NCBI RefSeq assembly: GCF_019075875.1
Contig: NZ_JAHOOZ010000001.1
Span: 2,852,001-2,916,000, forward strand
Reading direction: 5' to 3'
From: Novosphingobium sp. G106
GTDB taxonomy: Bacteria; Pseudomonadota; Alphaproteobacteria; Sphingomonadales; Sphingomonadaceae
Length of the DNA stretch: 64,000 bases
The translations under genes were made by a program, and so were the position numbers. This document shows, in pieces, positions 7,679 to 18,615 of the stretch. Numbering within the stretch: position 1 is the first letter of the stretch; every line of letters begins with the position of its first letter. A model generated the notes under the pieces. It made no database searches. It was not told where the DNA came from and saw only the letters and a list, made by a program, of their open reading frames with translations.

Positions 7679-8989
7679 TGCAAAGGCCTCCGCCTCCGGC
7701 TCGTTCTTTTCCCACTTGGGATAGCCGGGCAGGCTGATCATCATCAGGCCGCCGAAGGCGCAGCCGATCGCGCCGGCGAGCAGGAACATCGAGTAGCTGC
7801 CGAAGGTGTCGAAGATCACGCCGCCGACCAGCGGCCCCAGACCCGCCGCCGCCGCCATGCAGGCGGCCATCACGCCATAGACCACGCCGAAGCTCTTCAT
7901 CCCACCGTAACTGGCGGTGAGATAGCCGGTGATCTGCGTCTTAGTGCCTGCGGCATAGCCGTTGACGAGCAGGGCGATGACGATCGCAGTGGGGGATCGC
8001 AGGCCGTCCATCAGCAGCAGGAAAGTCAGCGCCGCCGCGCCCAGTGTGACGCCGCCGATCCAGTTCGGCCGATAGCGATCGAGCAGCACGCCGGTGATCA
8101 GCTTGCCGATGATGCCAGCGACCCCGCTCAGGCTGGACAGCCAGGCCGCATGGGTTCGCGTAACCCCGGCGTCGGTCAGGATAGGGATCAGGTGCGCCAT
8201 CAGGCCCTGGGTCAGCACCATGACCACGAAGCTGGAAATGCCGATGCGCCAGATCGCCGAATCGCGCGAGGCCTCCTTCACCGTCAGGCCCGGCAGGTTC
8301 AGCGCGGCCTCGACCTGGGTCGTTTTGTCGTTCTTCATCCGTTTACGCGCGACGTCGTGCAGGTCGAAGAAGAAGAAGAAGGTCATCAGCAGCGTGGGCA
8401 GGCCCCAGCCCAGCCCCAGCCAGACATAGGCTGCGCGCCAGCCGTGCTCGGCGATCAGCCAATTGCCCAGCGGCGGCACTATCACCTGGCTGAGCGCTGT
8501 GCCCGACATGACCATCGCCAGCGCCAATCCCTTGGACTTCTCGAACACGCCGAGCACCGCGACGGTCCAGACCGTGGACTTGATGCAGGCCGAAGATATG
8601 CCGAAGAACAGCCAGAGCACCACCCACAGCCAGACCTGCCCCTGGAGCAGGCCGAACAGCGTCATCGACAGGATCGTCAGGATCACGCCGGGCAAAGCCA
8701 GCCGCCTGGCGCCGTGTTTGTCGACGATGATGCCCAGGAACGGCGAGGCGATGGCCGTGGTGAAGGTCGCGATCGAGACGCCCGAGGCGAACAGCGTGCG
8801 CCCCCAGCCGAACTCGCTGCTGACCGGTTCCATGAACAGGCCGGTCGTGCTGAGCATGACCGAGAAGAAGCAGAAGCCCAGCGAGGATGCCAGCACCAGC
8901 GGCCAGTTCTGCTTCCATTCCCGTGCCGTCGTCGGCACTTTGATTCCTGCCGGGATGCTGTCGTTCACGCTGTTCCCCTTCCCGCTCAT
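7676..8989 (-). CDS. MFS transporter, fourth of a tandem set (paralogue D)
   Basis: A 437-aa major facilitator with about 12 membrane segments. It starts with a soluble tail ending in AREWKQNWPLVLA and ends with SLPGYPKW plus an acidic tail. MFS signature D-K-HGARRL sits between helices 2 and 3 and DRYRPNWIGG between helices 8 and 9. The sequence style resembles monocarboxylate/oxalate-formate-type carriers (inference). Its ATG overlaps the stop of paralogue C by 4 bp. It is the last gene of the operon. Substrate unknown; position opposite a TonB-dependent receptor suggests inner-membrane uptake of the same ligand class. Confidence 0.88.
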   Translation of the reverse strand: MSGKGNSVNDSIPAGIKVPTTAREWKQNWPLVLASSLGFCFFSVMLSTTGLFMEPVSSEFGWGRTLFASGVSIATFTTAIASPFLGIIVDKHGARRLALPGVILTILSMTLFGLLQGQVWLWVVLWLFFGISSACIKSTVWTVAVLGVFEKSKGLALAMVMSGTALSQVIVPPLGNWLIAEHGWRAAYVWLGLGWGLPTLLMTFFFFFDLHDVARKRMKNDKTTQVEAALNLPGLTVKEASRDSAIWRIGISSFVVMVLTQGLMAHLIPILTDAGVTRTHAAWLSSLSGVAGIIGKLITGVLLDRYRPNWIGGVTLGAAALTFLLLMDGLRSPTAIVIALLVNGYAAGTKTQITGYLTASYGGMKSFGVVYGVMAACMAAAAGLGPLVGGVIFDTFGSYSMFLLAGAIGCAFGGLMMISLPGYPKWEKNEPEAEAFA

Positions 8990-10272
8990 GCCCGCAAAGG
9001 TGCGGGTGCGGCGTTGTCTCCCGGCGATTCTTCAGCGCCCCAGTCGGGATAGCGCGGCAAGGTCAGGATAAGAAGCCCGCAGAACAGACATCCGACGGTT
9101 CCCGCAAGCAGGAACGGCTCGTAGCCGCCCGTCCGGTCGTAGACGATCCCCGCGAGCAGCGGCCCGAGCGCCGAGCCGAGCGAGACCAGACTGCCAATGA
9201 AGCCGTAGATCGTCCCGAAGTTCCTGAGGCCGGCATAGCGCGAGGTCAGGTAGCTGCATATCTGCAGCTTGGTGCCCGCCGAATAGCCGTTGATCAGCAT
9301 GGCGACGACGATCAGCGTCGGCGTGCGCACGCCGTCCATCAGCAGCAGGAAGGCAAAGGCGGTAAAACCCAGCGTGATACCCCCCACCCAATTGGCGCGG
9401 AAACGGTCGACCAGCACGCCGGTCACCAGCTTGCCCAGGATGCCGGCGAGACCGCCTGCCCCGGCGAGCCAAGCGGCATGCTCGGGGGTGACACCGGCTT
9501 CTATCAGGATCGGAATCTGGTGGATAAGCAGACCGATCGTGAGAACCATGAGAATGAAAGTCGAGATCGCGATGCGCCACAGGCCGGGATCGCGCCAGGC
9601 CTCGGCTACGGCAAGTCCCGGCAAGGAAGAGGTGTTCGCCCTACCTTCCCTGGTCTCTCCGCCGTCGCGGCCATCTGCGGGCGAACGGAAGAACAGCAGG
9701 CACAGGACGAAGGCAACGCCGCCCCAGCCCACCGCCATGATCGGAAAGGCCGCGCGCCAGCCGAAATACTCGATCAGATAGGTGGCAAGGACCGGGGTCA
9801 CCGCCTGCGCCAGGGCAGTGCCGGCGAGCGTCAGCCCCATCGCCAGTCCGCGTCCCGCGGTGAAGGCGTGGGCGACAGCCGAGGTCCAAACATTCACCGT
9901 CACCGCCAGCGTGACGAAGGCGGCGAAGATCCAGAGCCCGATCCATTGCACGACAGAACCGTTGGCGAGACCGAACGAGGAGGTCGAGACGATCAGCAGG
10001 AGCAGGCCCGGCAGCGCCAGCCGGCGCGGCCCGCGCTGGTCGATGAACATGCCGACCAGCGGCGAGAGCAGCACGCTGAGCACGCCGGCGATCGGCAGGC
10101 CGGCCGAGACCAGCGTGCGGCTCCAGCCGAACTCCTTGACCAGCGGGCCGATGAAGGCGCCCATGGCCGTGGTCATGATCGACATGAAGGAAAAGCCGGT
10201 CGCGGCGGCGAGGACGAGCGTCCAGTTCGTGCGCCATTCCTGCGCAGCTGTGGTGGCGGAGGCTTCGGTCAT
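8986..10272 (-). CDS. MFS transporter, third of a tandem set (paralogue C)
   Basis: A 428-aa 12-helix carrier. N-terminus MTEASATTAAQEWRTNW, loop 2-3 motif DQRGPRRLALPG, loop 8-9 motif DRFRANWVGG, and end TLPRYPDW. It resembles paralogue A most (KLQIC.YLT.RYAGLRN, SLVSLGS.LGP, Y-PFLLAG). ATG 10272 overlaps the stop of B, and its own stop overlaps the start of D. A much longer reading frame upstream is only the antisense/out-of-frame shadow of gene B. Confidence 0.88.
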   Translation of the reverse strand: MTEASATTAAQEWRTNWTLVLAAATGFSFMSIMTTAMGAFIGPLVKEFGWSRTLVSAGLPIAGVLSVLLSPLVGMFIDQRGPRRLALPGLLLLIVSTSSFGLANGSVVQWIGLWIFAAFVTLAVTVNVWTSAVAHAFTAGRGLAMGLTLAGTALAQAVTPVLATYLIEYFGWRAAFPIMAVGWGGVAFVLCLLFFRSPADGRDGGETREGRANTSSLPGLAVAEAWRDPGLWRIAISTFILMVLTIGLLIHQIPILIEAGVTPEHAAWLAGAGGLAGILGKLVTGVLVDRFRANWVGGITLGFTAFAFLLLMDGVRTPTLIVVAMLINGYSAGTKLQICSYLTSRYAGLRNFGTIYGFIGSLVSLGSALGPLLAGIVYDRTGGYEPFLLAGTVGCLFCGLLILTLPRYPDWGAEESPGDNAAPAPLRA

Positions 10273-11543
10273 GCGATCGCTTTCTGGGGTCGTGCCGGGT
10301 CCGGCGGGATCGTGCCGGCCGACCAGTCGGGATAGGCCGGCAGGCTGAATAGCAGCAGCCCGCATATGATCGAGCCAACGGTGCCGGTGATAAGGAACAG
10401 CCCGTAGCCCCCCGTCATGTCGAAGACGAGGCCCGCATAGACCGGCCCGACGATCAGGCCCGAAGCCATGGCGCCGTTCATCACACCGACGAGCGTGCCA
10501 TAATTGCGCATGCCGCCGTACCGCGCGGTCAGGTAGCTGACGACCTGGATCTTGGTGCCCGTGGTATAGCCGTTCACCAACATGGCGAAGACGATCAGCG
10601 CGGGGGAAGTAATACCGTCGATTAGCAGGCCGAAGGCTATCGCCGTCATCCCCAAGGTCAGTCCGCCGATCCAGTTGGGGCGGAAGCGGTCGAGCAGCAC
10701 GCCCGACACCAGCTTGCCGAGCAGCCCGGCAATGCCCGCAAGGCTGAGCAGGTAGGCGGCATGGGTCCGCGACACGCCGGCCCCGCCCAGGATCGGCACG
10801 AGATGGATCGACAGCCCCAAGGTCAGCACCATGGTCAGCACGGTCGAGATGCCGATCCGCCACAAGGCGCTATTGCGCGAGGCCTCAGCCAGGGTCAGGC
10901 CCGGAAGTTCAGCGTGCTCGCCGGCCGCCTTCTGTGCAGAAGCAACGCCGCCCGTCGGCCGGTCGCGCAGGTCGTAGAGGAAAAACACGCAGGCCAGCAG
11001 CGTCATGCCGCCCCAACCCAGCCCTAGCCAGACATAGGCCATGCGCCAGCCGACCGCATCGATCAGCCAGATGGTCAGCGGCGGCAGCAGCACCGAGGTG
11101 AGCGCGGAACCGCTGAAGGTGATACCCAGCGCCAGCCCGCGCGAGGTGTCGAACACGTTGGCCACGGCCGCCGTCCAGAGCGTGCCCTTGGCCATGAGCG
11201 AGACGACGGCATAGACGAACCACAGCGCGAACCATTGCATCGGGGAGCCGTTGGCGAAAGCGAAGGCGGCGATCGACAGCGCGGTGATGGTCACCCCGGG
11301 GATTGCGAGCCGACGCGGACCGAAGCGGTCGTAGAGCAGGCCCGCGAAAGGCGAGCCCAGCGTCGTCGCCACCGCGCCGATGCTGACCCCGGAGGCGATG
11401 AGCGTGCGGCTCCAGCCGAATTCCTTGCTGATCGGCTGGATGAACATCGAAACCGTGCCCGTCATCAGCGACAGAAAGGAAAAGCCGACGAAGCAGGCGA
11501 AGACGACGCCCCAACCCCTGCGCCATTCTTCGGCGGCGGTCAT
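10269..11543 (-). CDS. MFS transporter, second of a tandem set (paralogue B)
   Basis: A 424-aa 12-helix carrier. N-terminus MTAAEEWRRGWGVVFACFVG, loop 2-3 motif DRFGPRRLAIPG, loop 8-9 motif DRFRPNWIGG, end SLPAYPDW. It shares YGGM and SLAGIAG-type segments with D rather than with A and C. Translation is coupled on both sides through ATGA overlaps (11540-11543 and 10269-10272). Confidence 0.88.
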   Translation of the reverse strand: MTAAEEWRRGWGVVFACFVGFSFLSLMTGTVSMFIQPISKEFGWSRTLIASGVSIGAVATTLGSPFAGLLYDRFGPRRLAIPGVTITALSIAAFAFANGSPMQWFALWFVYAVVSLMAKGTLWTAAVANVFDTSRGLALGITFSGSALTSVLLPPLTIWLIDAVGWRMAYVWLGLGWGGMTLLACVFFLYDLRDRPTGGVASAQKAAGEHAELPGLTLAEASRNSALWRIGISTVLTMVLTLGLSIHLVPILGGAGVSRTHAAYLLSLAGIAGLLGKLVSGVLLDRFRPNWIGGLTLGMTAIAFGLLIDGITSPALIVFAMLVNGYTTGTKIQVVSYLTARYGGMRNYGTLVGVMNGAMASGLIVGPVYAGLVFDMTGGYGLFLITGTVGSIICGLLLFSLPAYPDWSAGTIPPDPARPQKAIA

Positions 11544-12769
11544 ACTGAACTCTCCCTCCAATCCGGGTAGCGCGGCAGCGTGAAGATGAGGAGGCCGCAG
11601 AACACGCAGCCGAACGTGCCCGCGAGCAGGAACGGCGCGTAGCCGCCCGTCGTGTCGTAGACGAACCCGGCGATCATCGGCCCGAGGCCGCTGCCGAGCG
11701 AGACCAGGCTGTACATCGCCCCGAACACGGCGCCGAGGTTGCGCAGCCCGGCATAGCTCGCGGTCAGGTAGGTGCAGATCTGCAGCTTGGTCCCGGCCGA
11801 ATAGCCGTTGATCAGTATCGCCGCGACGATCAGCGTCGGCGAATGGACGCCGTAGAGCAGCAGCGCGAAAGCTATGCTGTTGGCGGCCAGGGTGAGCCCG
11901 CCGATCCAGTTCGGCCGGTAGTGGTCGAGCAGCGCACCGGTGATCAGCTTGCCGACGATCCCCGCCACGCCGAACAGCCCGGCAAGCCAGGCGGCATTGG
12001 TCCGCGAGACGCCGGCCCCGGTCAGGATCGGCACCTGGTGGATTTGCAGCCCCAGGCTGAGCAGCATCATGACGAAGGTCGAAACGGCGATCGACCAGAG
12101 CGCGCGGCTGCGCCAAGCCTCGGCGATGGAAAGCCCGGCGGCCGCGGCCGGTGCCGGTGCCGGTGCCGCGGGCTCGTCATCCCGGCGGTCCTTGGCGTCG
12201 AACAGGAACAGCCAGCACAGCAGCAAGGTCACTCCGCCCCAGCCGAACCCGGTCCAGATATAGGCCTGCCGCCAGCCAAAGTGCTCGATCAACCAGTTGC
12301 ACAGCGGCGGCGAGATCGCCTGCGCGGCGGCGGTGCCCGAAAGCGTCAGCGCCAGCGCGAGGCCTCGTCCGGCCTGGAAGCGGGCCGAGACCGGCGCTGT
12401 CCAGATCGTCGTCTTCACCAGGATCGAGATCAGCGCATAGAAGACCCAGAGCGCCAGCCACTGCGCCGGCGAGCCGTTGGCCAGACTGATCGCGCCGATG
12501 GCGAAGGCCGTCAGGAACACACCCGGCAGCCCCAGCCGGCGCGCGCCGTGGCGGTCGATCAGCATGCCGACGAAAGGCGAGAGCAGCGCGGTCACGATCG
12601 AGGTCATGCTCGTACCCGCCGCCAGCAGCGTTCGCCCCCAGCCGAACTCGCGGCCGATCGGCTCCATGAACACCCCCGCGGAGGCCGTCGGCACCGAGAA
12701 GAACGAAAAGCCGACGAAGCAGGCCAAGACCAGCGACCAGCCTCGCTTCCACTCCTCGGCAGCCGTCAT
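11540..12769 (-). CDS. MFS transporter, first of a tandem set (paralogue A)
   Basis: A 409-aa 12-helix carrier that opens the four-gene operon. N-terminus MTAAEEWKRGWSLVLACFVG is almost the same as that of B. Loop 2-3 is DRHGARRLGLPG, loop 8-9 DHYRPNWIGG, end TLPRYPDW. ATG 12769 was chosen because it aligns with the starts of B and C; longer in-frame extensions to 12964 have no paralogue counterpart. It is divergent from the TonB-dependent receptor at 13260, with a 490-bp control region between them. Confidence 0.88.
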   Translation of the reverse strand: MTAAEEWKRGWSLVLACFVGFSFFSVPTASAGVFMEPIGREFGWGRTLLAAGTSMTSIVTALLSPFVGMLIDRHGARRLGLPGVFLTAFAIGAISLANGSPAQWLALWVFYALISILVKTTIWTAPVSARFQAGRGLALALTLSGTAAAQAISPPLCNWLIEHFGWRQAYIWTGFGWGGVTLLLCWLFLFDAKDRRDDEPAAPAPAPAAAAGLSIAEAWRSRALWSIAVSTFVMMLLSLGLQIHQVPILTGAGVSRTNAAWLAGLFGVAGIVGKLITGALLDHYRPNWIGGLTLAANSIAFALLLYGVHSPTLIVAAILINGYSAGTKLQICTYLTASYAGLRNLGAVFGAMYSLVSLGSGLGPMIAGFVYDTTGGYAPFLLAGTFGCVFCGLLIFTLPRYPDWRESSV

Positions 12770-13259
12770 CTGGCTCGTACCCAACGCCCTCTCCCGCACT
12801 TTTGCAGTGCATACTATCTTGATGGCGAGGAAATCGCGGCTTGGCCAGCGCGAAAGGGGCAAAGCACTGGCGCGCTGCCGGAACGGATTGTCGCGCGTGG
12901 TAATGACGTTGCAGCGAACGCTTGCTTTGCACCGCCGGCCGGCTGTCAAAGCACTGTCACCCAAAACAGAGACTCACTCAGTTAGGGGCCCTTCCCGAAA
13001 ATCCTCAGCCCTCCGGTCCATAAACATTCGCTGTCCACTGCATTACCGTTCGGTAATAAAGTGTTGCGCGTCAGTCACATATGATCCGGGTACGAGAGTA
13101 TTGTGACGCCCGACCGCAATTCTCGCTTCCCATCAAACGCCACATCATCGACTCCCACCTGACGGCTGAGGGAGCCGGCCGGTTGACGCAGGGCGAGCGA
13201 CCAACCCGAGTATTCCGGATCGGGAAAAACGATCCGCATCGAGAGGAAGCGAAGCCCAA
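12770..13259. promoter_or_regulatory. Divergent control region between the MFS array and the first TBDR
   Basis: 490 bp without a supported gene. The rightmost part holds a purine-rich ribosome site (GAGAGGAAG) before the receptor ATG. A perfect inverted repeat lies at 13042-13057. A GTCACA...TATTGTGAC pair lies at 13074-13107; the 9-mer TATTGTGAC recurs upstream of the second TBDR. No convincing -35/-10 pair could be fixed by eye. Confidence 0.5.
13042..13057. promoter_or_regulatory. Operator-like palindrome ATTACCGTTCGGTAAT
   Basis: Seven-base perfect arms (ATTACCG / CGGTAAT) around a TT centre, in the region shared by the MFS operon and the TBDR. The size and symmetry fit a TetR-family dimer site (inference). 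No regulator gene is next to it, so the binding protein would act from elsewhere. Confidence 0.55.
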
Positions 13260-15746
13260 ATGCTTAAATTCAAGAATCTCGCTTTTGCGAGCGTGAGTCT
13301 GTTGACTCTGACCACCCCGGCCCTGGCGCAAACTGCCGACGAAGCGGGCACGTCTTCGGGCGACATCATCGTCACCGCTCGCCGCGTCGAGGAACGCCTG
13401 CAGGACGTGCCGATCTCGATCAGCGTGTTCAATCAGCAGCAGCTGGCGAACAGGAACGTGACGAGCGCCACGGATCTGGCGAACTACACCCCGTCGCTCT
13501 CCTCCAACAACAACTTCGGCGAAGACAACACCACTTTCGCCATTCGCGGCTTCGCGCAGGACACCGGTACGGCACCGTCGGTCGGCACCTATTTCGGCGA
13601 CGTCGTTACGCCACGCGGCGCATCGAACGGCCAGCCGATCGGTGACGGCGCCAGCGTCGGCGACTTCTTCGACCTGCAGAACGTCCAGGTCCTGAAGGGG
13701 CCGCAGGGCACCCTGTTCGGCCGCAACACCACCGGCGGCGCGGTACTGTTCGTGCCGCAGAAGCCGACCGATAAACTCGAAGGCTATGTCGAGGGTGGCA
13801 TCGGCAATTACGACCAGCGACGCATCCAGGCCGTCGTCAACCTGCCGCTGGCCGATACGTTCCGCGTCCGCCTCGGCGTCGACCACCAAGTCCGCGACGG
13901 CTACCTGAAGAACACCGGCGGCATCGGCCCCGACCGGTTCGAGGACATGAACTATTGGGCCGCGCGCCTGAGCATCGTCGGCGACCTGACGCCCAATCTC
14001 GAAAACTACGTCATTGCCTCATACAGCCACTCGAAAAACAACGGCGCGATGGACAAGGAGGTTGCCGCCGATGCTACCCAGGGCCTGTTCGGCGCCTTTG
14101 CGGCAGCCCAGCTCGCCAGGCAGGGCAGCGGCTTCTACGATATCCAGAACGCCATTCCCAACGCGGGTCTGCGCACCGAACAGTGGCAGGTGATCAACAC
14201 GACCACCTGGAAAGCCGGCGACACGCTGACGGTCAAGAACATCGCCAGCTATGCCCAGCTGAAGCAGAGTGGCAATTCGCCGATCTTCGGCAACCTCTGG
14301 CTGGTTCCGGCCGGCGGCGTGGTCTATCCGACGAACTTCGAGCAGTCGGCTTCGCCTCCAGGGCTCGACTCCGCGAATGAAAGCACGTTCACGGAAGAGT
14401 TGCGGCTGGCGGGCAATTCGCTGGATAACCGCCTCTCCTGGCAGGCCGGCGCATACCTCGAAGTCGTCCGTCCGCTCGGTACGGTCGGCAGCCAGTCGCC
14501 GGGCTTCTCGAACTGCGGCAACGGCAATGGTGCCGACTTCCAGTGCACCGATCCGTTCCGCGGCCTGATCGCCGACGAGTTCGGTATTCCCGCCGCCTTT
14601 GCGCCGTCGGTCGGCAACATCAACTACACGGTGGGCACGACCTCATTCCACGACGTCGGGCTCTATGGGCAGGCGACCTACAAGCTGACCGAGCAGTTCA
14701 AGCTGACCGGCGGGCTCCGCTACACCTGGGATCATGAGACGATCGACACCGTGCAGAAGGTTTTTTCGATCGCGGCCCCGCCCGCCTTCGGTGCGACCGG
14801 CTTCAAGTGCACGAACCCGCTGGCCGACGCGAACTGCAACACGCATTTCTTCACCAGCTCGCACAAGCCCACCTGGCTGATCGATCTTGACTATACGCCG
14901 AGCCGTGATCTGCTGATCTACGGCAAGTATGCGCGCGGCTATCGTTCGGCGACCATCGCGCCGAACATTCCGGAAGGCGGCACCGCAGCGGCGCCGGATA
15001 CCTCGCTCAACTATGTCCGGCCCGAGAAGGTCGATTCGTTCGAGGTTGGCGCCAAGACCAGCTTCTCGGGCGCGGTACACGGCAACTTCAACGTGGCGCT
15101 GTTCTACAACAAGTTCAGCAACCAGCAGCTACAGGTAGGCTTCCTGCCGATCGATCCTTCAGCCTACCCGCAGACGGCCGCGCCGGTGAATGCTGGCAAG
15201 TCCAAGATCTACGGCGCCGAAGTCGAAGCCTCGCTGACCCCGTTCAAGGGCCTCGACCTCACGCTCGGCTACTCCTACCTGCGCACGCGCATCGACCAAG
15301 TCGTCGCGACGCCGAGCAACCCCGCCTACAATACCCAGCCCGCGTTCGTGGTCGGCGATCCCGAGGTGCTATCACCACGCAACAAGCTGATCGCGGGGGC
15401 GACATACACGCTTCCGCTGGATGAATCGATCGGGAAGCTGTCTATCGGCGGCTCGGTCACGTACCGCGACAAGATGCTGTCCAACTATATCGATCGGACG
15501 AACCCGAACCCGTCGATCGCGACATTGTCCTACTTGCCCAAACTGACCCTGGTCGATGCCAACGTCAACTGGACCGGCGTCGCCGGCTCGCCGGTCGATC
15601 TCGGCTTCTTCGTGACCAATCTCACGAACAAGAAGTACTACACCTACGTGGCAGGCCTGGGTTCGCCCCAGCTCGGCTTCGAAAACGCCAGCATTGGCGA
15701 GCCGCGCATGTATGGCGTGACGCTGAAGGTACGGTTCGGCCAATAA
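13260..15746 (+). CDS. TonB-dependent outer-membrane receptor
   Basis: An 828-aa receptor. A signal peptide (cleavage after ALA, residue 23) is followed by the TonB box DIIVTA (35-40). The plug domain contains VLKGPQGTLFGRNTTGGAV (about 146-164). A large beta-barrel ends in VTLKVRFGQ, with the C-terminal aromatic/Gln ending typical of BamA-recognised barrels. These receptors import scarce or bulky ligands across the outer membrane using TonB/ExbBD energy; sphingomonads use many of them for aromatic or terpenoid nutrients. It lies opposite the four MFS paralogues, and is a paralogue of the receptor at 21672. A hairpin terminator follows the stop. Confidence 0.92.
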   Translation: MLKFKNLAFASVSLLTLTTPALAQTADEAGTSSGDIIVTARRVEERLQDVPISISVFNQQQLANRNVTSATDLANYTPSLSSNNNFGEDNTTFAIRGFAQDTGTAPSVGTYFGDVVTPRGASNGQPIGDGASVGDFFDLQNVQVLKGPQGTLFGRNTTGGAVLFVPQKPTDKLEGYVEGGIGNYDQRRIQAVVNLPLADTFRVRLGVDHQVRDGYLKNTGGIGPDRFEDMNYWAARLSIVGDLTPNLENYVIASYSHSKNNGAMDKEVAADATQGLFGAFAAAQLARQGSGFYDIQNAIPNAGLRTEQWQVINTTTWKAGDTLTVKNIASYAQLKQSGNSPIFGNLWLVPAGGVVYPTNFEQSASPPGLDSANESTFTEELRLAGNSLDNRLSWQAGAYLEVVRPLGTVGSQSPGFSNCGNGNGADFQCTDPFRGLIADEFGIPAAFAPSVGNINYTVGTTSFHDVGLYGQATYKLTEQFKLTGGLRYTWDHETIDTVQKVFSIAAPPAFGATGFKCTNPLADANCNTHFFTSSHKPTWLIDLDYTPSRDLLIYGKYARGYRSATIAPNIPEGGTAAAPDTSLNYVRPEKVDSFEVGAKTSFSGAVHGNFNVALFYNKFSNQQLQVGFLPIDPSAYPQTAAPVNAGKSKIYGAEVEASLTPFKGLDLTLGYSYLRTRIDQVVATPSNPAYNTQPAFVVGDPEVLSPRNKLIAGATYTLPLDESIGKLSIGGSVTYRDKMLSNYIDRTNPNPSIATLSYLPKLTLVDANVNWTGVAGSPVDLGFFVTNLTNKKYYTYVAGLGSPQLGFENASIGEPRMYGVTLKVRFGQ

Positions 15747-15770
15747 GCCGAACCAGCTTTCGAAAGATCG

Positions 15771-15804
15771 GCGGCGGTCCTGCTTCAGGCGGGGCCGCCG
15801 TTTG
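15771..15804. terminator. GC-rich hairpin terminator after the first TBDR
   Basis: GCGGCGGTCC pairs with GGGGCCGCC through one wobble around a CTTCAGGC loop, followed by TTTGTCTTTC. It sits between the convergent TBDR and acs genes. Confidence 0.7.
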
Positions 15805-15808
15805 TCTT

Positions 15809-17752
<1,944 letters not shown>

Positions 17753-17799
17753 GGCAGCTCTCCTCTGGCGGGAGAGTTAGCCTTCTGCCCCCTGAAGGA

Positions 17800-18615
17800 T
17801 CAAGCGCCGACCGGCTGCGCGATCAGGCAGGCGCCATTTTCATCGAAGGCAACATCGTCGAACCGCGCCGCAAGCCCGCCGCTACCGGGCCGGATCGCTT
17901 CGCTGCCGATCCGTGCCTCGCCCCGCGTCGGGATCACCAGGAACGAACCAGCGCCATAACGCAGCGCGACATCCTCGTTGGGCAGGCCTTCGATCTGGTC
18001 GAGCCGGAACAACGGCCCTTCGACCAGCGTCACATCGTCACGATCGGGCACGTGCATGTGGTACTGGTCCTGATAGGGCTCGCCCTTCGCCACGGCCATG
18101 CCCTCGTCGAGATGTAGCTCGCGAGGCCGGCCGTAGTCGTAGAGGCGATAGGTGATGTCACTGTTTTGCTGGACCTCGATCAGGCCGACGCCCGCACCGA
18201 TCGCATGGACCGTGCCCGCCGGGATATAGAAGAAATCGCCGGGCCGCACCGCGTGCCACTGCATGAGCTGTTCGATCGAACCGTCGAGCGCGGCCTTCCG
18301 CAGCATGTCGGCGTCGTATTTGTCGCGAAAGCCGATGCCCAGCTTGGCGTCCGGCTCGGCGGAAACGATCAGCCAGCATTCCTCCTTGCCCTGCCTGCCT
18401 AGCCCCTTGGCCAGGGTCTCGGCATCGGAAGGATGGACCTGCACCGACAGCGCCTCGCTGGTGAAGATGTACTTCACGAGCAGCTGCGGCAGCGCTGGCG
18501 GAGGCTCGAACCAGATCTCGCCGATGCGCTTGCCCTCGCGCGCGGTGAAGGGAGCGGGAAGTGCGTCCCGTCCCCAAGGTTTTTCGACCTCGCGGATAGG
18601 AAGCACGGCGCTCAT
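17800..18615 (-). CDS. manA: Mannose-6-phosphate isomerase, class I
   Basis: A 271-aa cupin-type phosphomannose isomerase: fructose-6-P to mannose-6-P, feeding GDP-mannose for polysaccharide or lipid glycosylation. Metal and substrate motifs are visible: VQVHPSD (about 80), GKEECW, GDFFYIPAGTVHAIG (about 145) and YRLYDYGRPR. It overlaps manC by 4 bp (ATGA at 18612-18615), so the two act and are translated together. Confidence 0.9.
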   Translation of the reverse strand: MSAVLPIREVEKPWGRDALPAPFTAREGKRIGEIWFEPPPALPQLLVKYIFTSEALSVQVHPSDAETLAKGLGRQGKEECWLIVSAEPDAKLGIGFRDKYDADMLRKAALDGSIEQLMQWHAVRPGDFFYIPAGTVHAIGAGVGLIEVQQNSDITYRLYDYGRPRELHLDEGMAVAKGEPYQDQYHMHVPDRDDVTLVEGPLFRLDQIEGLPNEDVALRYGAGSFLVIPTRGEARIGSEAIRPGSGGLAARFDDVAFDENGACLIAQPVGA

